Origin: Trichoplax adhaerens
Lineage: Eukaryota; Placozoa; Uniplacotomia; Trichoplacea; Trichoplacidae
Length of the DNA stretch: 64,000 bases
Direction: 5' to 3'
Assembly: GCF_000150275.1 (NCBI RefSeq)
Contig: NW_002060960.1
Location: 765,316 to 829,315, forward strand
The notes under the pieces are model-generated. The model saw only the letters and a program-made list of their open reading frames with translations. It was not told the origin of the DNA and did no database searches. A program made the translations under genes and the position numbers. This document shows, piece by piece, positions 50,556 through 63,800 of the stretch; position 1 is the first letter of the stretch, and every line of letters begins with the position of its first letter.

Positions 50556-53500
50556 TTAAATTTGATCAATGTTTAATGCTTCATCAATTTTCTTAAAAGA
50601 TTTCATGACATCTTCTCTAAAAGCCATGAATTGTTCTGTTAAAAATTCAATTCTAAAAAATTTAAAAATACGATGTTGAATTTGAATCCAAAGATTATTT
50701 AAGATATGATTCAATGTCCTTTATTGTTTGCAACTTCTTATCTTGTTAATAAATTATGCTTTAACAGAATAAATTGATTTAGAATTTAAAGCGTGCAAGT
50801 ACCTGGCACTAATAATAACTAAACTTAAGAAACCTCGCACCTTTTTTCTTGATTGCCTATTCGTTCAATTGCTGATACAAATTTGGGATCCGCTGATGTA
50901 ATATCAGATTTATTAATAGCACTGGTAGACTCCATGTTCTTATTATCGGCCTAAAGCGATAACATATACGTATTTCTGTGAGTTTATAGCTCGACTGGTT
51001 TAACTAATGGCCCACAGTATTTGCACCATTATTTCTAGTAGAGTCTAAACTAAGCAATAATGAGGACAAATCGTATTTTCGTCATATTTACCTGGTTCAG
51101 TTTTTTGGTATATTTGTCCGTGTGGCCTCGCTTATAAAAACGATTTCTAAATCTTAACGGCAATGTCCTTTCGAGATCATCCAAATATTCTACGCGCGAT
51201 GATAACAATCGAAATCCTGCTTCTCGCCTTACTTTATCAATATCACCGACAGCTAGACCAACCTATTAAAGATAATTAAATATGTACGTTACCTGTGATT
51301 TCAACTTCTTAAAGCAGAATCGTCATCATAAATTTACCATTAAATTCGTAAGGACGATAGGCATCAAAAATATAAATATCACAATCATTACTAATGCTGT
51401 AACGCTTTTAGGAAGCGGAATTTTATTTTTTTGGATCTGGCTCATCCAGGAATCAGTATATTCCATTTCACCAATCATCATGTTAAGGACTGTAACTGTG
51501 CTAATGGGGATACTGTAATAGGTCGACTGAAGGATATATGAACAATAAACAGGCAATTAGTGATGTAAGAATATAATCAATGACATAAAATATCGATACA
51601 CATACTGAAATTCAATCTAAATATGACTTATAATAATTATGTTGAGTCTGTATGTATTAATGCAAACTTGTGTTGGATTTAATGTGTAGAAGCTAATCCC
51701 GAATGCCAAGGCCAGTATAAAGACGATTCCCGATATCTGAAATTTGTAAGTGAAGAATCGGTTATAATATCTAGATACATTTATACTTGACTAAAATTAA
51801 CACTAGCTTTCTAACTAACAACAATAGATTTAAAAGTTAAGTAGGAGGAACTTGTCTAAATAATTGGATTCAAATATCATAATTAAAAAATTCAGATGAG
51901 AAACAAACTTTTAATACAGTCGCCATGACGGATTGTAGCATTAATATGTAGATGCCAATGAAATCTAATCTGAATTGTTATGAAAATATTATTTTACCAA
52001 AAGAGATCTATTTTATATTGAAATGGGGAAAAAATTAATCATACCTTTCCATATGGAATAATAAATTGACATAGGCTAAAAATATCAGTATAGTATAGAT
52101 ATTGAGGACATTTTCATAGTTTGCGATGTTTGTAGCTGCCAGAAGCAATGAATAAAGGGCGATATCCAAGTAATTTGAAAACGACTTGAAATAATTTAGT
52201 CTCTGAAATAGTAAGAAATAACAACATGGCCAATTCATCACCTACCGTATGTTTTAAAAATATTAAACTATGTTGAAGATAGTAAGGTGGATAACTATTT
52301 TATTGTTGCGATATGATGCGATAGGTTATAGTTCAAGCAATTTATCAGCAACAAGTTTATTATAATCAGATAGGAGTTTTCGAAAAAAGTGCTTGTTCTA
52401 AAACATAGGAGATCAATGTGCGGTATTGTATTTATCGTACACCACTATTTACATGAAACGTTACACTTCTATTAATGTCGAAAATTATAAGATGTTGGGC
52501 ATCTTCACAAATACAGAACATCAATTTGCATAGACTTTGTAATTACTTAACGACTACTATTGCTTATTCACAATAGCTAATATTGCGAATCAGCAATCTA
52601 CTATTGTTAGCAAAGCTATAGGATCTATTATTAAATAACAAATTATATTAACTAAAGTGTTAGCGGCAATTCACAAAATCAGGCATTTTGCTGAATACCT
52701 AAAGCATTTCAGGTATTTTGCAAAGTAATTGATTTGGCAAATTGCCGTTAAATGATATATGACTACAGTAATACTTAAACAGCTAAACTATTTATAAACC
52801 GTACATCTAATATAACTGAGAATGTTTATTCTATACGAAAAATATGGAATATCCTTCATTTCCGTTATTGAAAGCTATCTTATAATATAATTTTTTACTT
52901 TTTTTACCTGATGAAATAACTGGTAAGCTTCTAATACCACATTTATGTATGCAAATACCGTCATACATGTTTCCATGAATGCATAAATTGGTGTATCCTA
53001 AACGATTAATTTACGGCAAATAATGTGATTCTGATTATAATTGTAGTTGCGATATTATTAAATTTATGGGAACAGAAAGGATGAAACTTTGGATTTACAT
53101 ACTATTAGCGTAGCTTTCAGCAGTATTTTAACACAATGCAACTTACAAAAATCGCATAATATTTCTTCGGAGAGTCTGGAAGTGGCTCATATGTTGTTAC
53201 CAAATCGCTTTGTGTAGTTGGTGGAGCATCAGTCTTGCTAATTGATGCAGATGGTTGATTAGTGCTAGATACTACTTGAGAAGGTGTAATATTAGGATCA
53301 CTTAACGCCTTTCCTTGACGTTTACGCGCCATTAGTGATGAATCGATTGAATGAGATATCGATGGACGAATGAGGTTGGTATCTGATCCTTTAGAAGGCT
53401 GAAGATGATTATCAGAAATCGATGAAGATAGCCAATCAGGTGCAAAAACTGACACTAAAATAAAAAAATGTCAAATGACGTAAATTAATTGATGGAGATT

Positions 53501-56500
53501 TATTGAATCGGACATCTTCTCTTCGCATAACGCCCGACATTATGTTGATAACTTATGTGGAATACCTACCGGAATAAAGGTCTTGGCTGTACGAAGCATC
53601 TACCGTAGGTGTAACCGTATAGACTGTACTAGATATACCAGTTCCAGGCTTTAATCCTAGACCACGAATTGCTTCTCTTGGCATATAGTATACTCTATAG
53701 TCTTCGGCAATAATTCCATAACATGATAGGCAAATTAAAAAGATTAGATATACACCGAGGTTGATGTAGTAGAAGTATTGGCCAAATTTTCGCCTAGGAT
53801 TTGCAAAAGAGGGTAATCGATCAGGATTCTTTTAGAAAGTGACATAACTACTGTTATGTTACTGTAGTGCAGCCCCAAATATAGCTTAGATTATTATTAT
53901 AAGACTGTACGAGAATAACTTAACTTGTAAGCTAGAGTGTAAGATTGTGTAAGAGTCTATTGCGATTTAATGGGTAAGATAAGATTTGTTACAGTAAAAG
54001 CATTCTGTAACTAATCGTATATAAATCGTGAATTTTGCTGTAATAAGTAGATTGTCAGATAGTCAGATAGTCCTTGGTAAGTTAGACGAACCTAACTTCT
54101 GTAATAAAGTGAAATTTGCAAGAAACTGTAGTTCTTGATTTATTGTTTTGAAGATCATTTTATCACAGTTACATTAGCTACGAGCTATGTATCCGTTTAC
54201 AAAATGTTTCAATAAAATTGAATATAGTATATTCTTAATTTATATGGTATATCTATTATATGAGAACTTTTTAGTAACCATTTATTATAAAATTCATGAT
54301 AGCTTCCTAAATGGATTTCTAGTTTCAAAAATTGATTAGTTTATAATCATAGTTCACTTCACCTACCACTTTAATTCTCGTAATTTTTCTGCCAACGGAT
54401 GTCTTAATAGACCTACATTTTTATATTCCATCATGGTCTAAGCGATAAAATTTAGATATTAATTCCTTCTTCGATGAAATAAATGAATTTGATTTACTGT
54501 AACTCTAAAGAGGGAAATTATTTACTCTTACTGCAATGCTTACAAAGAAGTATAGGGTTAAATAATACTGAACACATGTTGCGATCAATTTTGTTATTTC
54601 ATTTCGAAGATTATTTTAAATGTTTCAAATTTATTAGAATTTCAGAATCGATATGATTTATTCAATGCGTACCGAAAAATTATTTGGTAATCTTAGCAAT
54701 AATAAATGCTTACAGTTAACGCGTTATTATTATTTCTCTTTTTTAAATGCTGTCCCTGTAATTCAAATTCAGGTCCAGGGTCTACCAAACTGAAATCATA
54801 GGATGTTTCCATTTGCTAGGATATAAATAAAATATTACACGACATAGTTAGCATATCTAGCAATTAATATCGTGTATTTCTTACGATTTAATTTCTAATT
54901 TGGTCTCTGATATTAAACCTGACATATTACTTTTGCCATTCCAATTTAAATTTTCGAAAGACCAAAGTAATTTATTAAAATATTTTGAATTCAATTTTAC
55001 GCCATGCAGACTCAAATCGTATACGTTAATTTTAATTATAATATTTCGAAATGGATTAAATAACGCTTCAATTTAACAGTGATGGTTAACTACCTTTTCA
55101 ACGCCATTCTTTGTTCTGACTATATCTCTAACGTGAGTTTCAATGCATGAATCCATGACTATCTAAGTAATATGAATCAGTGCACAAAAACATTTCAAAC
55201 ATTAAAAAAATTTTAAATTTATAGTTACCTTTCGGGAGCCTTAACTATTAATATTTTGAGCTATTACCTTGGCTACACTAGGTAAGTGTCTTATCATGTA
55301 CTGCATAGTAGTTATCCCGTCTTTATTTACATTTAAGAGTAATTGTCGTCCACTATAATCAAAGTAGATCGAAAATATGAATGTTATGTAGGTGAACAAT
55401 TTAATTATAGAGAATTTAAAAAGAGATTTTGCTTCTTCGAACAATAATATCGAAGGCAGTTATTAATTGAGACTGTAATCTCTATAATTGCGATTTATAC
55501 CTGTACTACCTAAAATAGGTATAGAATGAAGAAGTAATCATAATTTTATGCTCATTGCTTACTATTTATGCTTGAAAAGGATTATAGCAACCATTTCTTG
55601 TCTATGTTCTATGGCGTAATCTAAACTGGTCTTCTTATTTTCATCAGTTGCTAAAGTATCCGCACCATAATCTACAAGTAGCTTTGCTATTTCATGAAAT
55701 CCTCTGGCGGCGGCTGTATGCAATATCGTTTCCTATAACATTTTTTGGCATCATAACGCATGAAAATAGTAATTGATAATAAGGGTCATGAAAAAAAAGT
55801 AAATTGCGAACAATTTTGAAAGTCTTACTCATTAACTATTAAATTAGAAATAGAAAATAATGTAAGGCCATTATCTTAACATAATCAATCTAATAAAAGT
55901 GTTATCTTATACTAAGAACAATGATTCCTACCCCTTTAGAATTTGCGATATTTGGAGAAATGCCATGATTTAATAACAGCTCAACAATACTTGTGTAGCC
56001 CTTATTGACCGCAATTTCAATCGGCGTGATATAACTGCCGTCCCTAATCGCAAGCAATATATGGTGCTTAATTAATCGTTGAAGAACGCGAAATGACAAT
56101 TGCCTACGATGAATGATCACTCATACTTCTGCAGTACTGTACAATAAATTTAAGTTAATGGCTAATAATTATACTTGAATCTTCATATCGGCTATATGGA
56201 AAATTAGAAATATTGGCAGAAAAAATGAGGGCGAGCTTACCGTTTCGCAGCATCAGCACCATAATTCAGCAAATACTGAATCGCCTCAAGATGACCACTT
56301 ATCACAGCAACGTGCAAAGGCGTTCGTGATCTATCACCAATGCTGTTGATTAAAGAGGGCCCATTTTGGCATATTACTTGAATTGATTGAAGACTGCCAC
56401 TTCTGAAGTAAATAGAAATACAGAAATATTCTAATAGAGTAAATCATATACTCTTAATTATTATTTCTTGTAAATGATCAGTTTTTGCGATATTAAATCG

Positions 56501-59500
56501 TTTTAAATTTTAGAAAGAGTTTCTGGTAATTTGATTATTTGAGTTAAGATTTAGGAGTAAAATTTGCATGACAAGTTAGAATAATTTTTTTCTGACGTAG
56601 TTAAATCAGTCAGGCAATAAGCAGTCTCTCATTTACTATGATGTGCTAGCTCTCATCTTTCTCTTATCAAAGCATACCTGCAGGCTAAATGTAACGGGCT
56701 GTTATCATCATCATCGACGACGTCGAGATTACCGCCTCGCGAAATTAAGAGCCTTAATACCTACTTATTGAAAATGTAATGAACTTTCTCAAGACCAGGA
56801 TAATTTGTCATGTATTACCAGAATTTCTTAGTGTGTAATGGCTAAATAAATCGTGCTAGTCATACTAAAACGTATTACGGATATTAAAATCAGCCTTGAT
56901 TGCTATTGCAAAATCTGGAGTGATCAGATGGCCTGTTCGCTGTAAAGCGTTATCATCAAGGCCAGCATACATAAAATTTATAATCTAGCCGCTATTTATA
57001 TCACATTAGAACAGCAATGTTAACGTTAAATATAAAAGTACATCTATATGGTAACTTAAAGGGCCACATTCACCGAATTATATGCACCTATGATACAAAA
57101 TGTAATCAAAAACTGAGCGTATACAGAATCTAGAACCTCATAACTTCCGGATTCGGCTGCATAATGTATTGCTGCTCTTCCGAGTGAATCAACTTCATTG
57201 ATAAGTGAATTTGCTCCTCTCTATTTAAACCAGATGCAAAAACATGCATGCTTAATTCTTTAAACAAATTTAAAATCAAAGCATTAAAATTCTTTCATAA
57301 ATCTCTATGTTATTCATTTTTATCAAATATTTGTACTTTTATTAACATAACGGATACCTTGAGTAATTCTTCAAGGATTGCAACACGATTATGTATAGCG
57401 GCAATGTGAAGAGATGATCGATTGCGATCATCTTGCGTCAGGTAGTCTGCTTTATTATTTAAAAGATATGTAACAGTTTCCGATTTTCCCTTTTCGATAG
57501 CATGTAGTAAAGCCGATTTACGTTTTCCGTCCATGTTGCTAACCGATGCTCCCTGATGTTTTTAACGTAACGGAAAAGCATTAAGCGAAACTGAACATAT
57601 CAAAATGTACTGGTAATCTTTTTCAAGTACATTAAAACATAATAATAATATACCATCATTAGTTAAATACTAATTCGTTTTCTTACGTTCTCTAGTAATA
57701 TCTTTATAATGCTAATGTGACCACAAGATGCAGCAATATGAAAAGCGGTGTTGTAAAATTTATCACGCGCTTCAACATGAGCTCCACTTTCAATTAACAC
57801 TTTAACTGCTTCGATTTGACCCGATGCCGCAGCGATGTGAAGCGGCGTTTGTCCATCTCGCTGTATCATTATTACAAAATTTAATTATAAATAAAGACAA
57901 TCATTAATTTTAGAAATTGATGCAGTATGCTATTTAATATTGCAAAGTTTAGGGCTAGGGTTAGTTATAGTCACCCATTACGATGGAAATATACGTAACC
58001 CTTAGTCTGATTACTAGCTATATAGCGTACTTGTGCTGCATGAATGTCGCTTCCGATTTTCAAGCATAGCTTGATAGCCTGTTTAAAGAGAAAGGAATTA
58101 ATAATATTCTATCATTAAATAAATTTTAGATAATTATACTTATATGCACTAACTTCAATACGGCCTTTTTGAGCCGCTCGATGTAAGGGAGTTTGCTGAT
58201 CGTTATCTGAAGCGTTTATTTGCTCGATCTCTGGAAAGTTATAATTGGAATGATCCAATAGTATATTGATAAGTTCTACTGAGCCCTTTGCTGCTGCATA
58301 GTGAATCGGCATACTACCATCAATGGCTTTTTCATTAAGTGTGGCCCCTTTTTCCAACTGCAAGATAAACATACAAAAAAGAATAGTATCCATTATTGAT
58401 ACAAGAAGGAATATCCGATACCGTAACGTTAAGTATTCACTTAAAAAATATGACTAATATGAATTTGTTACAAAAAATTATTATAATAAAAAGTCCGGTC
58501 ATAAATTCCAACTAGTCTATTGACTTACCAGTAAGGCACATATTTCACTTTTTCCTTTCATGCAAGCCAGATGGAGAGCTGACATTTTATCCTTATCAAC
58601 ATTATTGATTAATAGTGGACTGAATTCCAATAAAACCTAATTTAATTAATATATATACAATGATTACTTAGCTATACGATCAATTAATTGATATGATAAT
58701 TGTGTAAATTTTAATAAGATATGCGTTGTATTACGTTTATTAAATACAGTATAAACACAACTTATAAAGAAAGTCTTACCAAGGTATAGAGATTGATATT
58801 TGACAAGACATAATATATAGAAATTATAGATTAACGAACTTGACAAGCTTGCATTTTGCCATGCCGACAGGCAGTATGTAATGGGCCCTCGCCATTAGTA
58901 TTTGTTAGACTTGTCGAGCCATAACGTTCGATTAAAAGGCGAAGTGCCTCGATAGAGTTATATTTGGCAGCAATAAATATGGGCGTTTCATCATCATGTC
59001 CAATGCAGTCGATATCTAAAAATGTAGATACAAATGTAAATACAAAATATTTTGTATATGCTTTTATTTCATGGCTGACAGACTAAAAAATTAGAGTAAT
59101 TTATTGAATCGTATATTCCTATTAGGCATTAATTTTTTCTATCTACTTTGTAGCATAGTGTAATGTAACTTAGTATTGTGACTGTAGACTGTTAGCCATG
59201 TTTAGTATAATGCACTGTAGATATTTATCCTAAGAGATATTTGGTAGCCATAACTATAGCCTGTAGTGGTATAGACTCTATGCTAGAGTACAGATGACTA
59301 TATGTAGTATTCGGCTAGAGTAGAGCTGTGTGTAGTAATCTTTGTATAAGATTCAATAAAGCCATTATTTTTCTAAAATTTCGAATCTCCTGATCGGTAT
59401 ACATCACACATAGCTCTGTCTCCAAATTTGATTGATAAATACGCTAGTCTTTCGGTTAATTTCAACCCTTTTATTAACTGTGTTAGTATATATATTTTCG

Positions 59501-60814
59501 ATTACTACGGTAGTTAGTCAAAGTCAATCATTTGATGCTAACAAACTAAGTCCTATGCTAGGCCTCGAACACGTCTCCGAGAACTGTACTATGAATTATG
59601 ACCACAATTATAACAGTAGTCAACTTAAAACTGTTACTGAAACTGTTTACTTTCTGTGATATGATTTGCTCGTACCGTACTATGAATTACGATAGTAAAT
59701 ATGACATAGTTAACTTAGAATTATAGCTGAAATTGTTCATTTTCTGCTATATGATTTTCTAGTACCGTACTATGAATTATGACAGTAATTATGACAGCAG
59801 TTGATTTAAAATTATCGCTGAAACTGTTTACTTTCTCGGATATGATTTCCTAGTATTATATCATAAAATATGACAGTGATGATGACTGTAGTTAACTTAA
59901 GATTGTTGCAGAAACTGTTTATTTTCGGTGGTGTGATTTCCTAATACCGTGCTATGAATTGTGACGGTAATTATGACTGTAGCTAAATTAAAATAGTTGC
60001 TGAAACTGTTTATTTTCGGCGATATGATTTTCTAATACCGTACCATGAATTATGGCAGTAATTATGAATTATGACAGTAGTTAACTTGAGATAGTTGCTG
60101 AAACTAGTTATTTTCGGTAATGTGATTTCTTAGTATAATGCTATGACTTATGATAGCAATTATGACAGTTATTAGGTTAAAAATTGTCACTGAAATTGTT
60201 TACTTCTAGTGATGTGACTTCCTATAACTATTATAGACAGTTAAATATGATTAATTATTATGGTGTTCATCTAAGTGCTTTATAAGCTTAATGATCTATA
60301 ATAAAGTTGATCTTCATAATTTCAGATAAAAGATTTAAGCTACAGAGAAACCGGTTACATGCTAGTTCGTTCAAACTTACCAGCACCATATTTAAGTAAA
60401 CTCTTGATTATTTCTACACGATTGTATTTTGCAGCATAGTGTAGAGGAGACATCTCATGTCGATCTAAGCGATTGCATTCAAAGCCATTATGTAATATAG
60501 CTTTGCTAAAATAGCGATCTAGAGCTTCCACATCTCCTGATTTAGCCGCCTAGGTGTTGTACCACAATAAGTAAAATTGAGTACTTGCTCGCAAATTAAG
60601 CTTAATGGACATAATTAAAGATCGTACTTATCGTTTTCGATATAAATTATAAAAATCATTTTACCCAAAAAAGATCACGAGCAGTGTCCTCGTCTACTAA
60701 TTTAGACTGGCTAATATAAGATCCCATCAGTTCTTCCGGCATAACTTTATTACCGATATCAGTTTGTGATCGAATTTTATTTCGATTCCAGACTCTAACG
60801 TTAACCTTCGACAT
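50556..60814 (-). CDS. TRPA-type ankyrin-repeat cation channel
   Basis: 27 exons keep frame for 3639 nt (1212 residues): 60665-60814, 60381-60549, 58840-59015, 58529-58636, 58154-58357, 58031-58078, 57687-57860, 57358-57552, 57137-57220, 56678-56760, 56241-56402, 55932-56043, 55563-55732, 55268-55352, 55094-55162, 54714-54815, 54367-54437, 53570-53793, 53147-53454, 52908-52997, 52045-52202, 51909-51969, 51668-51736, 51338-51526, 51092-51262, 50841-50950 and 50556-50652. About 14-16 ankyrin repeats fill residues 60-620 (TPLHIAAASG type). A TRPA pre-S1 linker (YDFSLVDPGPEF, MEYKNVGLLRHP) follows, then S1 (727-749), a long loop, S2 (901-923), S3-S5, the pore helix with MMIGEMEY (1040-1047), S6, VGLAVGD and a C-terminal coiled coil (about 1175-1205). 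In animals such tetramers are calcium-permeable channels for irritants, temperature or mechanical stimuli. Stimulus unknown here. Confidence 0.92.
56879..56984 (-). pseudogene. Exon-like decayed ankyrin piece inside TRPA intron
   Basis: Between exons 9 and 10 of the TRPA gene, a 106-nt segment with a CTAG acceptor and a GTAATA donor-like end reads as the second half of an ankyrin repeat (RTGHLITPDFAIAIKADFN). Exons 9 and 10 already join in phase 0 into a continuous repeat. Including this piece would shift the frame, because it is 1 nt longer than a multiple of 3. It is probably a degenerate duplicated exon, or an alternative exon that would truncate the protein. Confidence 0.4.
59432..59659 (+). 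other. Antisense ORF with signal-peptide-like start, no ATG
   Basis: A 75-codon frame inside TRPA intron 2, on the opposite strand, opens with a hydrophobic stretch (TLLLTVLVYIFSITTVV) like a secretion signal. It lacks an ATG at its beginning, and its last 24 codons are the first unit of the 91-bp minisatellite. No family is recognised. It could be the second exon of a small secreted protein, a relic, or chance. Confidence 0.2.
59588..60230. repeat. 91-bp minisatellite, about 7 copies, in TRPA intron 2
   Basis: The motif ATGAATTATGACAGTAATTA and its flanks recur with ATG positions at 59591, 59682, 59772, about 59863, 59954, 60045 and 60143. The spacing is 90-91 bp, and the last step is 98 because of a small internal duplication. 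Units also share GCTGAAACTGTTTA and ATATGATTT blocks and differ by scattered substitutions. The array makes up about half of a 1.37-kb intron, much longer than the other introns of the gene. Confidence 0.9.
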
Positions 60815-63800
60815 ATTGATTTCTTCAATTTCTCAAGGAAATTATCGCAGTAAACAAATTACGATTTATCAAATTAGCCTAAAACATCGAGAGTTAGATT
60901 TTAGCTACTTTTATCCAGAGAAATCGCAGTAGGGATCGTTATTTTACACAAAAGCTGAAATGATGTCAAAGTCTGCGTACTTCCTGATTTGCTATACATT
61001 AAATAACGTAGATTATATTGTCGCTTTACAATAACAGTGCAGTAAAAAGTATAATTAACATTGTTTGATCTTCTAAATATAATAGATAATTGTTATTATT
61101 CGCTTATAATATTGTATTACATTTAAGCTAGGTAAGGTCACCGAAAACAACGCCATAACTAAATTTATTGTATCCGTTGCTTATGTTAGCAGTACTAATA
61201 TTACTACTTTCAATTAATTCCTTAGCATAATTTACGCCTTTATGGCAATGGATATAAAATTTAGTTAGAATGACGTACTTGTTTTTTTTACTATTATCAA
61301 GTAGAAAGAAATGTCCATAAAACAATTAAGTTTTATCTAAGTCAACAATTGCATTTTTATAGGATTAATTTATTTGCATATTACTCATACTGTTTCTGGT
61401 TGCTTAGTTACCACTTATTGCACTTTTAGTAAGTTGTGTTAACTTTATAGTTCTTTTGCAAATTAAAAGACTTTACTTAATATTAAATATTAAGTAACAG
61501 TGATTTCGATGTAGAAATTTAATTGGCATTATGAAATTTCTTAAGAGTGCTGCTTTATGATTTTTTAATACCATCCCCTTACAATGAAAGCATCAAATTC
61601 TAAAATTGACGAAATAACGGCCTTTCATTAAAATAAATACTGATAAGCTATAAAGATTGTTGAAGATCGCAGCGTTCAAATTAATAAAAAAATATATTAT
61701 ACGTTATTAAACGCAAAGGAAGTTACAGGATAATCTTTTCTCATTTGAATTTGTGCAAATTATTCTTTTATATAATGCTAACTGCTGGTATTTCGATGAG
61801 CAACTTTAGATAGGCCATGAATACGCTTTTTATTTCAGTATAACTTCGGGTAAGGCAAAACTATTGATGTATTTCTCTACATTCGGTAAAGTGCAATTGA
61901 TTTATGCCTTAAATTTGTAGATTGACAATGATATCCTGTCTTTTATTGATAAATTAGTACAAGAATACAATATTAAGAGTTTTGGATATGAAATTTATGT
62001 AGTAAAGGACTAAAAGTAGAGTCCTTTATAGCTTTTAGTATGTAACTAGTATTATTTTACTGTAGAAAATACCTAGAGAGTGATAGTGTCTTTAAGTTTT
62101 ACCCTGCCAAACCATCATGTCGCCATCTTTTCTTCTTCATTATTTTACAAGGTATTATATACATTATTATAAAATAAGGAAATATTAATCGGCATTTTGA
62201 TTTGCTTATCGTATCGTAAAATAAGCCGTATCTAAGATCCCATCTACCACTATAATACTGTCACTGCTTGACAATAAGCATCGCCAGTCTTATATAAAAG
62301 TGCAATTTTTCATACTTTATTGTCAATCTGGAATGTTAAAGTACCGGTACTTAAAATCTATTAAAATCGCTTCCCTGAAGTATTTATGGTAGAGTAAGCT
62401 GGTATTTCATTTAATTAGTAAATATCTATATCAAGAGTGACTTTGCAGCTTCCTGCTATCTATAAGTATGAGGTATATTTTAATTACTCTTGACAATATT
62501 CTATTTGATGTAAAGTTAATTCATAGTAGTTTGTAACAAAGTCATTCAATCAAAAAATGAAATTACTTGTTTAAATTTATTTTCAATTTTGAGTATAAAC
62601 CTCATAAACTAGTGATTAACTTAGCAAATATAGTAGAATTAGAGAATTTGGGGCGTGAAAAGAAAGCGACCGGATTAAAATGAATTGATGCTAACCGGAG
62701 GGGACTGGAACATCACCTGCATTAAATCATATTGAGTGATTTTGCTTCTATTCAATATTAATCCAATATTGTATACCATTGCAGTATATTTGCAGACGCT
62801 ATGATTTCCTATTGATTACATTGGTTTATTTCCAAAGCATCGATGCATCTTATGTGATTGAAGATCTCTCTTGCTTCACTTCACTTATGTTTGATCAATT
62901 TGTAAGAATTAACAAAACACTGTCTTATCTCACAATAAGAATGGCCGATATAGATAAAGCCTTCAAAATTCAAAACGTTTATTAAATCGCTATACAAATC
63001 ACGTTCTGGGAATTCCATCGTAAATCACTTCTCCTCCCTCATAAGAGCAGTCGAAAAAGGCTAAGATAAACGGAATAATTATCCTAATATTTAGGACTAT
63101 AAATCATCAGGCAGGTTACTATTACTTTCTATAGTACTTATGACTTCTAACTAGAGTATTACTTAGCTAGTTAATACAGAAGGAATCTTGAAATTTACGC
63201 GGCGCCAAAGTGATACACGATTATTCTAGCCTGCCGTTAAATTCAGAATTATTATTTCTGTATTACAAGATCTCCTTATGAACTGCATAGTATTGGCGAA
63301 GGACTGGAGAAACCGAAAGTGATTTTATGTTCAGGGTTGATACAATGTCGGCCATGAAGTATATCTAGCTGATCAATTTCTAGCCGATTATTTAATTTAA
63401 GAATGGTACCCAATCCTATTCTATTGAATTTAATCTAAATGGCTTTTTAAAGAATTAAATCAATCCATGTTAGTTTTACACAGCACCACAACTTTGCTGA
63501 GTAGAAAAGCCATCCTTTTTATTAGATATGGCAGTTTTAGAATAGAAACAGTATAGTAAGTTTCAGTTTTTATTATCCTTCAGATGTTGCATTATGGGAT
63601 GCGATTGAATTCCATTCTATGGGCGCTAGAGCGATTTCTTGGATCCAACATCTGGATTTAGATTCTAGATTTAGAGTTTCATACCGGGAGTGTTCTGATA
63701 ATTTCTGATTGAGGAGAATTTATAAACTTTTAAGAAGCTCATAAGATGCTACTAACAAGTACTGAATGAAATTTCAGAATTATAAGCTATGCACAGATGG

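Noticed and set aside
50825-50840. In-frame stop first taken as the end of the TRPA gene
   Set aside because: A GTGCGA donor just before it joins in phase to a coiled-coil exon at 50556-50652, which completes a normal TRPA tail.
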